The translations under genes were made by a program, and so were the position numbers. From Hyaloperonospora brassicae (Eukaryota > Oomycota > Peronosporomycetes > Peronosporales > Peronosporaceae), in assembly GCA_947650285.1 (NCBI GenBank), contig CANTFL010001486.1, forward strand, positions 124,001-188,000: a stretch of DNA of 64,000 bases, in the 5' to 3' direction. This document shows, in pieces, positions 21,471 to 32,656 of this stretch; positions within the stretch are counted from its first letter, which is position 1; the number at the start of each line of letters is the position of its first letter. The notes under the pieces are model-generated. The model did no database searches, was not told the DNA's origin, and worked only from the letters and a program-made list of their open reading frames with translations.

Positions 21471-21495
21471 CCTCTGATTTTCTCCTCCCCCCTTA
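21471..21495 (-). promoter_or_regulatory. Putative polypurine tract
   Basis: On the minus strand the stretch is almost all purine (AAGGGGGGAGGAGAAAATCAG) and abuts the LTR on the side expected for plus-strand priming. A weaker purine run (minus-strand AGGAATCAGGGAAGGACAGAG) sits at the same place beside the 41.7-kb LTR. Confidence 0.5.
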
Positions 21496-21511
21496 TGCTC
21501 AAACAGAACGT

Positions 21512-22403
21512 AATGGATCTTGTCGATCTTCTCGCACTCTGCACTACGCCCTATCGTCGACGACCTCCAATTCGACGACCTCTAATTTGACGACCTCCAG
21601 CTCGAGGACATCGACTTTGACAACATTGAGTTCGAAGACCTTGACTTCGACGACCTCGATAACGCTGAATACTGATTCTTCAGCTTCTTTAAGTACGTCG
21701 GCCTTTCCACTACATCCCTACATCACAACTGTCCCAGTCGTGATACGATCCTAACGGCGAGTGTTTCGATTTCGTTCTTCAATGCTCTCTGCCTATTTTT
21801 TCGTCGTCTCGCTTCTCACGCCGCTTCTCGCCTTCGCGTAGATAATGGTGCGTTTAATCATGCTTACTAACTCCGTTGGTTGGCTGACTTTTGTTTTGTT
21901 GTCGACCTTGGCGTGATTCTTGAAAGTCTGTCGACGACCAGGCTCCAGTGAATGTAAATGAAGCCGGACTTGATGCTGAACTATCTCCTTCGTCTATCTC
22001 GTTTGTTGACGAGTCGCCGACCGCTTCAGGGATTCACCGTCATCCATTGAGCCTGTCCACATGACGTCCGTCGGTCTAGTTGCGACGAGAGCCGAATCGT
22101 CGCCGAGTTTTCACTCTCTTGGCTTGGGATCGTGTTGCTGTAGCTTCGTCAGACGTTCGTCGTCCCATCTGGAGCTTTGACGAACGCGTGCAAGGTCGGG
22201 ATCTCGAACTCAATCGACTTGTTGCGACGTTGCTGGAATCACCGCGTCCTCTACTTGATTCATCCAGTCGGCAGTCCATTTCTCGGGAGAGGACGCTTGC
22301 TGACTTGAATGCTCTGACGACGGTTGATGAAGTTCCTGCTGTGGATCATTCTGGAGACATCGCTATATTCTGCGTAGCACTCTCGCAGTCTCATCTCTCA
22401 AAC
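21512..22403 (+). pseudogene. 5' part of a long plus-strand gene antisense to the gypsy element
   Basis: Broken plus-strand reading frame beginning just inside the 3' LTR. A possible start (MDLVDLLAL) lies at 21,512. At 21,553-21,675 an acidic Phe-Asp-Asp-Leu repeat is read (VDDLQFDDL, stop, FDDLQLEDIDFDNIEFEDLD). From 21,930 to 22,403 one frame carries VDDQAPVNVNEAGLDAELSP, FVDESPTASG and, after two stops, FDERVQGRDLELNRLVATLL and TLADLNALTTVDEVPAVDHS. It runs into the LINE target site and continues in frame beyond the LINE at 29,137. The order in between (21,676-21,929) is unclear. No known family; see 29,137-32,375 for the rest. Confidence 0.45.
22389..22403 (+). repeat. Target-site duplication, left copy (LINE 1)
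   Basis: TCTCATCTCTCAAAC, identical to 29,137-29,151. The 15-bp length is typical of target-primed reverse transcription. Confidence 0.85.
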
Positions 22404-22964
22404 TCAAATACTTGCAGATTTGCGCTTAAGTACGCAATCAAACAGCGTGGCACAAGGGAGGGTGCCAACACATAATGAGCTCTGCGGCAGGCAGAGGGAT
22501 GCAGGTCGGGTTATTACTCTCGGTCGGGACGTCCGGTACGCGTGTGCAAGAGGCACACGAGCCGGGTCGTTCCGTAGAACTTGATTCAGTCGCCGGTGGC
22601 GGAGAGGACGGACCCGTGCGATCCTAGACCACAGGCTACCCAATATCCGTACTTAAGGGTACGGCTGGTCGGGGTTCGTACGCGGCTGCGGTGACCGGCC
22701 CCGGCGTACCTAACTGCTACGTCGAGGGTGTCCATTCTCCAAGTACCCTCGGTAGCATCTACGAGCATTGCGACGATATAGACAGCGTCTGCTAGCTGAG
22801 CAAAAGCGTACCTGACGGTGCCGGTCAATGCTCGTCAAGTAGGGGCGCACCTAAGGGCGCTGTCGAATGCTTGTCGGCACGGTGCACACTTATGGCTGAC
22901 TTCGGCTTTGCGTCTGGCGGGCATCTGCCTTGTGGCGACGAGCTCATGGAGTCCGCACCTGGAC

Positions 22965-24440
22965 TTACGCCCAAGCCACGTGGAAGCGCCGCCTCGGACA
23001 GGGGTAACGGATATTTTCACGATCGCAGTGGTGTGTTGATTCGTACACCCCTAATAGTGTCGCTAGTTCACGAACCGCCCTCGTGCGCTGGTCGTTGGAC
23101 TTGGAAGAAATTGATGATGCTGGCTTAGGTTGCACCGCAGCTGATTTGCCCTTCGTACGAATTTTTGCCTTTCGCGGATGTAACGAGGTTTTGTCGGACA
23201 TGCCCGTGGTAGTTGGGCTGGGCTTGGTAGGAAGCGCCGAGACTGCTTGAACAGACTTGATTGCTCCGGTAGCAGTAGTCGACGGCGGTTGGTGAGCCGA
23301 CGGCACAGCAGGGCCCGGCGATGGCTCCGATTGGGTGGCCGTGGGGCGCGTGTCCCGCTTTTTCTTTCGTTCACCTGGATCAAACCAGCCAGAGGGTGAC
23401 GGACCAGCGGTGCTAGTAGCAGGAGCACCCGGTGTCGTTCCATCACCAGGTGGGGTAGATGCGGAGCTACGTCTTGGTAGCCTAGGCTGGTGAGGTACCT
23501 GCCGAACCTTGGTCAACGGGGAATTCATGTCTCCATCTGCCTTCAACTGCTCTGTCGTTGCCGCCAAAGTGTCAGCCAACCCAGTAACGTGGCGCAGTCG
23601 CTCTGCAACGGTGAGGTGGGTAAGAGTCAACCTGCTAACGGGCTGAGGCGCCGGCGTCATACCGGAAAACATGCGGTGGTGCTCAGCCTAATAGTTGCCC
23701 TTGCGTTCACCGCACTTGGTATTCGAGTGGTAAGGCGAATAGCATGTAAAACAGGGGACCCGTTGAAAGTGCCGAAAATGGTGGAGGAAGAGCTCCGTCC
23801 CGGAAGTCGCGATATGCGTAACCAGCTTGAGTTGTTCGGGACATGCCACTGTGTCGAAAGTCACCACGAAAAGATTGGAATCATACGCGTCCGAGCCGTG
23901 CGAGCACCCACGACTCACCGAAGTTGCCGCACAGGACACACTGGACTCCAAAATGGCTAGAACTGTGCTCGTCGCCACTACATTGACGAGGACCCGAATT
24001 TGATAGTGTAACATGTGACGGCCAGTTGATATTGCCCGGATTGAGGAAGCAGTAATGTCTTCTTGATCCAGAATAGCATGACACAAAAGTTGAAGGCGCT
24101 TCCCGCGAAACAGAACTGACTTGTCATGCCAACTCGTAGCAGCCGCTTGATCGGGAAGAATGAAAGTCAATTGTCTCGTATCGGTGTCGTAACTAGTCCT
24201 CTTGGCCCCTTTGACCAGTTCCCGGCTCAAGACATCCGAACCTGTTTCCCCCTCGCTGCGCTCTAAAAGTTGGAAAAGTAGGGTATTCTCAGCGATGTAC
24301 TTGGGCATGCGTAGATACGGAGGCACAATCACAATAATTTTCCCTTCCAGGTATGCTTCGAAAAAGTCGAGCATCGCAACCCGTAGCCCGCGGATGCGTA
24401 CACACCAAAACCCCTGGTGGCGACGACAGAACGAGACCAC
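22965..24440 (-). pseudogene. LINE 1 ORF1 (RNA-binding protein with CCHC zinc knuckle)
   Basis: Minus-strand frame 24,440 to 22,965, continuous except for one TAG at 23,688. The N-terminal side (FFEAYLEGKIIVIVPPYLRM, SWHDKSVLFRGKRLQLLCHA) resembles the RNA-recognition-like region of LINE ORF1 proteins. A CCHC knuckle, CFTCYSPYHSNTKC (C-x2-C-x4-H-x4-C), lies at about 23,753-23,712. After the stop comes a Pro/Ser/Thr- and Lys-rich tail (residues such as STPPGDGTTPGAPATSTAG). The homology continues upstream in another frame to about 24,500 (PMIPLREDALAAW), then ends at the inversion junction. LINE 2 has the same protein at 54.2-52.5 kb and beyond the LTR element. It would bind element RNA. Inactive copy. 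Confidence 0.75.
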
Positions 24441-24496
24441 ATATCATCCAGGCTGCCAGCGCGTCTTCTCTGAGCGGTATCATCGGGCTTTTCGGT

Positions 24497-25087
24497 CGGG
24501 CACAGCTTAGCGACGTTTTTGAAGATGCAATGGAGCTAGCCGAAGAAGACAAAGATATATCAGATTTTCAGGCCGCGGCTCACACCTATTTCTACACGTT
24601 GCCGGGCGGTGGATCGGCTAGTTCACGCCTAGATCGGTGGTATGTGAGCTCTTTACATGATGACTGGATTCGAGACATCGACATGTCGGTGCCTGGTCCA
24701 GCAACTGATCATAATGGAATCAGTATACGTATTGGAGCTCCACGTACTGTGGTGCGCGTACGTAAACCTAGGCGGATCTTTCCCGTTCCTGAATGTGCGC
24801 GCGAGAAGGCGGACAAAGAAATTCTTGCGGCCGTTGCACTGGCACAGCTTCAAGTCGACAAAATTACCTGCGTTCCGACGGCGGACTATCTCACAGCGCG
24901 CCGTTTGGCCATCTGGTGGGATAGGTGGAAGACCAATCTTCGCAAGATTCTTTTGGCGACGACCAAAAACGCCCGCCAAGGTCTGACTAAAAGTTATAGG
25001 CAGCGGCTGAGTCGTCTATATGCCCGCTTAGACGCGACGCTATTGGAGGCACTTCAACAAATGTATCACCAGCGTGAACCCACGTGA
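24497..25087 (+). pseudogene. LINE 1 ORF2, endonuclease C-terminus
   Basis: The frame shows the last part of an APE-type endonuclease: TYFYTLPGGGSASSRLDRWY, then ATDHNGISIRI, with the catalytic Asp-His at 24,707-24,712. A linker rich in Arg/Lys follows (TARRLAIWWDRWKTNLRKIL, LTKSYRQRLSRLYARLDATL). The N-terminal catalytic residues are absent because of the 5' inversion. The frame ends with TGA at 25,085 and the polyprotein resumes in another frame. Confidence 0.75.
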
Positions 25088-26874
25088 GCGGCGGTCAATC
25101 TAGCTTCGATGACCCTTCAGCGACTACTCCTGGGACTCTTCGATGTGGCGTTTCCGAGTGTCGACGTTCCTGGCAGCGTACCAAGAAGGAGGACTTTTTC
25201 TCCAGCACACATATTTCTGGAGAGACATCTCGCCGTTTCTACGCCCGTGTGTCGACTAAATTTTAGGACAACACCATCGTTTCTTTGGGAGGAAAAGCCG
25301 CATATGGTCCGAACCGGTCTCAGGAACTTGCTGATGAGATGGCTGACGGTTGGGAGCGTATCATGACTCATGCTTCCGCCTCTCCCGAAGAAACCTCCGC
25401 ATTTTTGGCCAGGGCATCCCCACCGGACCGAGTTGACGACTCTAACGTGACATCAGACATTGATCAAGAATATGTGAGCGGGGCCTATAAGCGGCATAAA
25501 CGCGGTAAAGCCGCGGGTCCGGATGATCTCAACAATACTTTTTACAGAGATTACGCGGATGTGCTCGCGCCTGTACTCGCCGCATTGTACACCAGATGGC
25601 AAAAGTGCAGCGTCTTTCCGGCGTCGTTTGGTGAAGCGAACATTCAATGTCTGAAGAAAACGTCGGCTTCCGCTATGCCACTTGATCATCGCCCAATAGC
25701 GTTGCTCAACAGCGACTACAAGTTATTTACCAAGATTCTCTCATTTCGAGTGCGTCCGATGCTCACAAGTCTCGTTCTTTCAGCTCAAGTTGGTTTTGTC
25801 CCGCATCGTTCAATCCATACGTCTCTTGATATTTTTACTGCGGCTCGCAAAGCCGCGACTTTATACAGTGATTTACATGGTTCCATTGTCTTGGTTCTCA
25901 ATTTTGCCAAGGCGTACGACACGTTGCAACGTCCCTATCTACTTGCGGCGCTTACGTGGCTTGGCTTTTCACTTCAATTTGTATCAGTCGTTGCGGCGTT
26001 TCACCATGATACTACCTGCCGATTTCTTGTCAATGGTTACCGCTCAAGTCGCAGAAACGTTGTCTGTGGTATTCGGCAAGGTTGTCCCCTGGCCCCACTG
26101 CTTTTCATTCTCGCACTTGATGGTGTATACAGGGTAATCCAGGGACGGGGGGACATTCGCGGGGTACCTCTCACGGCTGGACGACGTACTGCCGAGTTCA
26201 AAGTCCCGGGATACGCTGACGACACCGCTGTATACCTTCGCGATCGGTCGGCGGTTACAACTGTCGTAGCTATTCTCGATGACGTTGCCACCGTTTCGGG
26301 CCTCCGAACAAATCGAGCAAAATCGATGGTTATTGAGCTGGACTCTCGTGGGTCATCTCTGCCACTCGACACCTGTGGACTCACTTTACAGTCTTCAACT
26401 GCATCTTGCAGGTATCTGGGTGTCTTAGTGGGTCAACAGGATGCGGTGGCTGAAAACTGGAACAAATGCACACGATCTCTCTGGAGCCGGCTTGTATTAG
26501 CCCGGGAGAAAACTCACACGGTGGAACAACGGGCTAGGATTGCCAGCGCTGTTGCGATGCCCAAAATAATCTTTTTAGCTCGGCACTGTTGGCCTCCTCC
26601 GGCTGTGGTTACCCGGTTGCACATCTTGATTATGGACTTTGTATGGGGCGTCCGTGATGGCAAGAGGTCCCGACCATGGGTTCCCTCCGACATGGCGTCT
26701 TTCCCGATCCAGCAAGGGGGATTAGCCGTACCTTGTATTAGAACGGATCTAATGACTATGGCGGCTACGGCGGTCGGTCAGTAGTCTGCTACTGTTAGTT
26801 CGCGCGAGTTACTGATTGGTGACTACTTATGGGGGTGTCCTCAGACGGGGTCGGCATACATCACTCCTTGCTGG
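25088..26874 (+). pseudogene. LINE 1 ORF2, reverse transcriptase
   Basis: From about 25,084 the frame reads towards the RT with a TAG at 25,264, and is then open 25,285-26,784. RT motifs in order: GKAAGPDDL; HRPIALLNSDYKLFTKIL; AQVGFVPHRSIHTSLDI; motif A LVLNFAKAYDT; GIRQGCPLAPLLFILALD; motif C GYADDTAVYL (YADD at 26,212-26,223); RTNRAKSMVIELD; CRYLGVLVG. In motif A the expected catalytic Asp is Asn (AAT at 25,900-25,902), whereas LINE 2 has GAT there. TAG at 26,782 breaks the frame, which continues into the next segment. The enzyme would be inactive. Confidence 0.85.
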
Positions 26875-29049
26875 GTGAATGATAAGCAACCTAGATATCA
26901 CGCGACTCTCGGGCTTACTAAGTCGGCCGTTGTTGGTAATGAGACGGCTAGACATGCCCGTCTAGGTGGGGTTCAGGAGATTTGCCGGCGGGCTATGTCT
27001 TTTACATCGAGAGCCCAGGTCGACTATATAGACGATGATAGTATCACAATTGATGCTCGCAGAGTAATTGATGATCAACTGCGTTCCGGGATGCGAGCGG
27101 AAGTAGCGTCCTCGGGGCGTTTTGACTACCGGTGGTTGGTGCACGCAACGCTCCAGGATATGTCATGGCTGAGAGATAGCCGCGGTAGGGCATATAACTT
27201 AAAAGGGGTCGATTTCGCGAGGGGGTGCGTTACCTTGGCGATATATTGTCTTGGAGGAATTTGCAGAGCGGGATTGTCTGTTTTTTTACCTACGCGTGAC
27301 ATGGCTACCCAATCGATGGCGAAACGGCGGCACTTTGGGTCCTTTTGCGTCGCCCTCTTGTACAACTTTCCAACATTGATGTATCGGGCAATTGAGCCGG
27401 GCGCGTTGATTGCGTACTCGACCAAGGTGCACCGGTATCATGATTGGCTACTTCATCCTGATGGTACATCGATGAATCATTTTGATACAGCCATGGACGG
27501 CGAAGTACAGCCCGTCTCGTCCATGGCGGCCTGTGATGTTGCCGCGTCTACGGCCAGTGGTACCCCTGTGCACTTTGGCGCGCATCCGGCGCTTACGCGC
27601 GTTGTACAATTTTGGGCTGGGAGGAGACGATGGCAGCCACAACGCCACAAACTTAAACGGACGATCTGCCAACACCGTCGCACTGCAGGCGCTCGCATTC
27701 TCAGTGATCGTGGGGTAAAATAGGACTTTAAATTGATCTCGGAAAGTACGCCGTTAATTACTTGGCAAGGAATCCGGCAGATTCGAGCTTTCTTTCCTAC
27801 CAATACTCAGACGCTTTATAGACTGAAGAGTAACAGCTTCCCTCTATGGAATTGGGCTAAACATGATCTGTCGTGCCCCGTCCCAGAGTGTGTGGCTACA
27901 GGTCCGGCGACGGCTAGCCATGTATTCTGGACCTGCCCTAGCGCACGTCGCCACTGGACCTATATCCTGGATCGGTGGCGGGGGCTCGGCTCTTTATCGG
28001 CGACCGACTTGAACGTATGGGTGTTTGGCCTCGACCTCCCGGATATACCGCATGCCGCATGGGATGCTATCAAACAATCTTTCCATCCTGTCACAGATAC
28101 TACAAAAGCTCAGGCTGCAGTATTCCCTAATTCTCGAGAGCTATGGCGTTCTGTCGTATCAACAACACTCCATGCCATCTGGGTCGAGCGCCTCCGCCGC
28201 ATGAACGACTCGTCTTTGCCTCAGGAGGTACATACAGCCAGATTTCATACTCTCTTTCGACGTGCGGTCAGCCGGTTTCGTGGGTCATCCTACCAGCCTG
28301 ACAAGGGCGGGGCCAAGCAACTCTTTGCACAAGTCAGGTCAGCATTGGCTGATAAGCTTCTCAGCTCCGGCGACCCGCCTGCGCTACAACGGCTTCCTCT
28401 TGCGCGGTGCCCTGGAGTGATGTACCTTCTATATTTCGACGGAGGATCTAGAGGCAATCCTGGTCCGGGCGGAGCTGGATCCGTCATTGTCCAACTACAC
28501 ACTCAGACACACGCCGCTTGCGTCCAGTGGGTGTCAAGCATGTCGTATGGTTCTCTCAATACCACTAACAATGTAGCTGAATACTGCGGCCTCGTCGTAG
28601 ATCTTCGACAGGCGAAGAACAGCGGCTTCTCTCCTCTGCATGTTGTGGGGGACAGTGCGATAGTACTTTCGCAACTTCGAACTAGCCACCCTCCACGCGC
28701 GCCTCACTTACTCCGGTTATTTTGCGAAGCGTGCGTCCTCGCTAATGCTATTGAGGTCTCCAGCTGGGGACATCATTATCGCACATACAACAAAATGGCA
28801 GATCGACTAACAAATATCGCCATGGATACAAGGGCGTCAATACAGGTGCACGCGTCCTCCGACCACGTTGTGGTCAAGGCGGCTACAGCGTTTCTCGATA
28901 ATGATGTCAATCACTGGCTGGAGACCTCTCACATCGAACATATAGACATACCGGTCCCCACGCTGACGCCGAGGAACCGGATCATCTCGAGACAAGAGGC
29001 TGCGCGTAGGCACTCTGTTGTCCGAGGACTAGTTCTACCTAGTATATAA
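26875..29049 (+). pseudogene. LINE 1 ORF2, C-terminal region with zinc motif and RNase H
   Basis: The same frame as RT continues after one stop (26,784) and has another at 27,721-27,723. A zinc-ribbon-like motif CPVPEC..ASHVFWTCPSARRHW occurs near 27,876-27,960. The RNase H domain spans about 28,425-28,830: FDGGSRGNPGPGGAGS (Asp 28,438), NVAEYCGL (Glu 28,579), VVGDSAIVL (Asp 28,651), NKMADRLTN (Asp 28,801). All four catalytic acidic residues are kept. The DGGSRGNPG signature is of the archaeal/plant-L1 type rather than the I-clade type. The ORF ends at TAA 29,047. Confidence 0.8.
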
Positions 29050-29136
29050 AGTAGTCGTTGCCGCGGCAGCTCTGCTGCCCGATGACAGGATATAGTGGGT
29101 CGCTAGCGTACCTAAATATACCTCAAATTATCATCA

Positions 29137-29151
29137 TCTCATCTCTCAAAC
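29137..29151 (+). repeat. Target-site duplication, right copy (LINE 1)
   Basis: TCTCATCTCTCAAAC, identical to 22,389-22,403. Removing the LINE and one copy restores an unbroken reading-frame phase for the plus-strand gene on both sides. Confidence 0.85.
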
Positions 29152-32100
29152 GCTTCTCTTCGGCGACGTACTTAAGATGATGTCGCGGAGTCGGTGATTT
29201 TACGCCACATGTTGACGAAAGCCGAGAAGGAGTCCGAGACCTGGAAGAGTACTGCTCCCAAGATAATCGAGCTCATTGACTCGCTTCACAAGTCGATTTA
29301 CTCCTTGGAAGCGTCTGCGGCTCATGCTGCTCGACATCGCGAGGAGAGTCTGGCATCGGCTGAGCGATTATTAAGTCTGGTCTTATCGACCGAGATAGGC
29401 AGATCACCTAGCTGATGCGCCACCTCGCCGACGCGGAAGCCCGACAGAAAATTATTCAAGGCGTCGCGACCACGTACTTTCGCCAGCTTCAAGAAGCAAC
29501 CACTGCCTTCAGTATCGGTGATGCACACGCCCTCCGGATCACTCGACGCACTATCAGCCGCCCGCAGCAAGCCATCCGACAACAGAATGCGCTCTCCGTC
29601 GTAGAAGCATTCGTAGCCCGTGCAACACTCAGCTTCCGGTGAATGCTGCAGTCGGTGTTGACGTTCCTGGAATGAATCCGCGCGACATGGACTTGAATTT
29701 GCGCTTATGTCACCTTCTAGCCACGCAATTTCCGGACGTGATTCTCTCGGTGGGTCTTCTACGTTCCAAATCGTGGTTTTGCGTCTCGAGCCTACCGCGG
29801 CTTCTTCTCGACGGATCAATTCGGAGACTTTACGCGCTTCGTTGATGAGTTCACCTCGTCCAGTCGCTTCGTTGACACCACCGGCCTCCATTGACTCCGC
29901 GTCTGTTAACTTGTTGCCTGAGTCGGCTTCCTCCGCCGTCACGGCAGGCGAGGACACCTCATCGCCTCCGACTGCGGCCTCCACTGCTCAGGCATCGTTG
30001 ACAGCTTCTATCACTTAAACGACGACTGATTTTGTTTGAAGTGTGTCTTTGTTAGCTGTCGAAGCACTTCAAGCCCGGATGTTCCACCCACTCTGGGGTT
30101 ATCTTAAGTATCCAGCGCTTCCTCCTTGGCAAATTTGCCGGAGCTGTCGTGTGTAATGCTCGTGTCTTCAGCTGGTTTTATGATCTCTTCCACTGGTTTG
30201 GCTTCGTCGATGAGCTTGTCGCCACCATCTCTCGGGGTGCTCGCGATGTCATTTGTGATATCTACATCTGCTGACTACTCATCGTCGTCGACAACTTAGC
30301 ACATGCATTCCGGCTTAGTCTCAGCAAACGCTCCTTTATTGCAACCTCCTCCGACTATCGCTTCGACTTCGCCAGCTATACCCGCGTCTACGACTCCACC
30401 CAAATCGAGTCGCAAATCGGGCTCTGGTCGCACCAGTACCAGCAAGGTATCCATCGCACCCAAGGAGAAACCCAATCCAAGAATTGCATCCCGAACGCGA
30501 CGACCAATTCGGATTTCGTCCTCGGCTAAGTCAGTCATCTACGACTCCAGAACGAATAATGACTCATCAATCAGCGCGTTTCTCGCCTGGATCAACGATC
30601 GCGGCGTCCGAGCCTTTAGCAAGCCCAGACCCTTCGTCGACATTTTCCCTGTCCATCCGCCTCATGTCGCTGCCTCGACGGATGGACCTACAGTTGAAGC
30701 AAGCGTGTCTCAATCGCCGGTCGTCGCTGCTGTTGCTACTGTTGTTTTACCTGTGACCTTACTGCGAGTGTTGGTTCCACCACCCCTCCATCGCCTACAG
30801 GCCAGAGCTCACCAAGGACTTCGTCCGAGCAATTTACGAACCATATCTCTTCTCCAGTGCCAAGTTTAGCTTTATCTCCAAGAAATGTCCGTTCTGTGGT
30901 GGTTCTGCCGACTTTGCTGGCCATCGCACCCCTAGCGCCCGTGATCGTTTCACCGGTGTGATCTTCTGGGAGCCGTTATACAAGTCCGTCCAAGAAGAGG
31001 AAGGTTACTCCCAATCCAACGACCTAGCGCCGAAGGAAGTCAGCATCCAGTGCTTCCGCACCCTTGTCGACACACTTTACTCACTCGCCGACCACAGCTT
31101 GATCGCCGTTGTCGCTCAGGCTTGCCCTATGGCGACGGCCGCTGGTTTACCGGAATCTCTGGCTGTGCCATATTTCCTGCTTTGATCTCGTGCGAATCAA
31201 GCGATTGCTCGGGACTCTCGTTCAACTTCCGCCATGTGTGCAAGTCGGAACGTTACGTTCTACCACTTCGGTTCTGCACGCTGTTGGTCGCGTATTGTGT
31301 TTGCACAGTCTCCTATCGGCAAGTGCATGAAGGGTCGATCCCTTTCGTCGCTCCCACTCCGATCTCCTCCGCTGTACTTTAAGCATTTGCAGACGTGTTC
31401 AGCCCATCGCACCCGTGCCAACGCACGTTGGCTTTGTTTACCCCAACTCCCGTCTTCTTGTCTCAAGACGCGTTGGATTACGCAAGGACCCGATTGCGGA
31501 CTAACAAGCACTTGTCTTATCCAGATTCTCCGTTACCTGAGGTAGCTGATGCGTGGGTCAAGTATCAGGAGACTGCAGAGATCGTGTGGCGCCGGTTGGT
31601 GTTGACACTCGTTCACGTATCTACGTTATTTTTTGGGAACGTACTCACTGGCTTCTGGACTCGAGTGTTCTGATGGGCATGCATCTGTACCAAAACCCCA
31701 ACCGTTCGGTGGATGACTTGATTCGCATTCACGCTGCGTGGGTGGGTTACAACAGTGCTCGTTAACGTCGCGGTGATCTTCTGCGAGTGATTGCAAAGGC
31801 TTCGAACCGTGTCCTCCGTGACGCTACTGCCGTGTGGACGACGATTGGGCCGGCCCTTCGACTCGACCTGGAGTTTCTCTTCGAGCCGTCGGTCCCCGTG
31901 TACCCGATCATGAGTTATGCTTGGGTACCCGCTAGCACCTATTGGATCTCCGATATTGGTGCTCTTGACCATGATAAGCCTTGGCTTGGTGGTTGATTCG
32001 TCCGTCAGAGCACCCGTAAAACACTTGTTATGCTCGCGTAACCAGGGGTTCCCGGTCTTTGTGCATGTGGGTGCATCCAAAATAGATGTGTAGTCCTTGA

Positions 32101-32375
32101 TCGTTGAGGATGTTGATCCAGCTGAGGCTCCACCCCAGGCTATTAAACCGTCCGCACCGGAACCGGAAAATTGTCATGGTATGCAGATTTTTTCTGATGA
32201 TCCTCGTCGCGGCTCTACGCTGTCCCCGGGTAGTTACATCTTCAGCGTCGCTAACATTCAGTCGGCGGTCACTTGGACGCGATCTCGTAATCGTTCAATC
32301 CAATTCATTTCTTTGTATCTACTCATGCATGTCAGTACAGTATTATTATTTTCTATACCTCCGTATTCAGCTTAA
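29152..32375 (+). pseudogene. 3' part of the plus-strand gene antisense to the gypsy element; coiled coil, Pro/Ser/Thr-rich region, CPFCGG motif
   Basis: In phase with the frame left of the LINE. 29,176-29,415 is a likely coiled coil (LTKAEKESETWKSTAPKIIE, SLEASAAHAARHREESLASA). A shifted frame continues (MRHLADAEARQKIIQG). 29,700-30,870 is Pro/Ser/Thr/Ala-rich with basic stretches. From about 30,800 the frame reads YRPELTKDFVRAIYEPYLFS, a zinc-like KKCPFCGG, then RFTGVIFWEPLYKSVQEEEG. 31,050-31,600 (YGDGRWFTGISGCAIFPALI) and 31,553-31,996 (VIFWERTHWLL, LYQNPNRSVDDLIRIHAAWV, ATAVWTTIGPALRLDLEFLF) follow in other frames, with stops. It ends near 32,375. No family recognised. At least four frameshifts and several stops make it a pseudogene here. 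Confidence 0.5.
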
Positions 32376-32656
32376 CTTAGAGAGGATATGCGCACTGTCG
32401 TTCGCTTACTGCTCGTCGGTGACTCGCGCCATCTACAGACAATTCTCTCGCTTCTTCTTTCTCAAGTAGTCGAATAATAGGCCTTGACACGACAGGTTAA
32501 TTAATGTCTCCCACGTGGGTTCATCGTATCTCACCCTTATGACCAAGAACTTCCTCTGACTCCTGTCAGTGGTCGTCGTCCTTGTCGTGTCGTCATCCAA
32601 TATAGTTTTGACTTCGTATCGACCACTCGCCTTGTCGGACACCCATCTATCGTCTG

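Larger units (their letters stand above)
22404..29136 (+). mobile_element. LINE retrotransposon copy 1, 5'-inverted and truncated
   Basis: A 6.73-kb non-LTR retrotransposon bounded by a perfect 15-bp target duplication. The right part (24.5-29.1 kb) reads on the plus strand: endonuclease C-terminus, RT, zinc motif, RNase H, then a 3' end ...TACCTAAATATACCTCA. The left part (22.4-24.5 kb) is ORF1 on the opposite strand. ORF1 starts truncated at the internal junction and its 3' side points to the left target duplication, exactly the geometry produced by twin priming. The end of ORF1 and the N-terminus of the endonuclease are missing at the break. LINE copy 2 (46.4 kb onward) shows the normal co-linear order. 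Confidence 0.85.

Noticed and set aside
24353..24496. Extending the LINE 1 plus-strand frame back to 24,353
   Set aside because: These bases match LINE ORF1 on the minus strand; the plus-strand endonuclease homology starts only at about 24,497, at the inversion junction.
29322..29984. 220-codon minus-strand frame
   Set aside because: It has no ATG at its start (GTG) and no recognisable domain. The plus strand gives a coiled-coil frame that stays in phase across the LINE insertion, so the minus frame is taken as antisense by chance.
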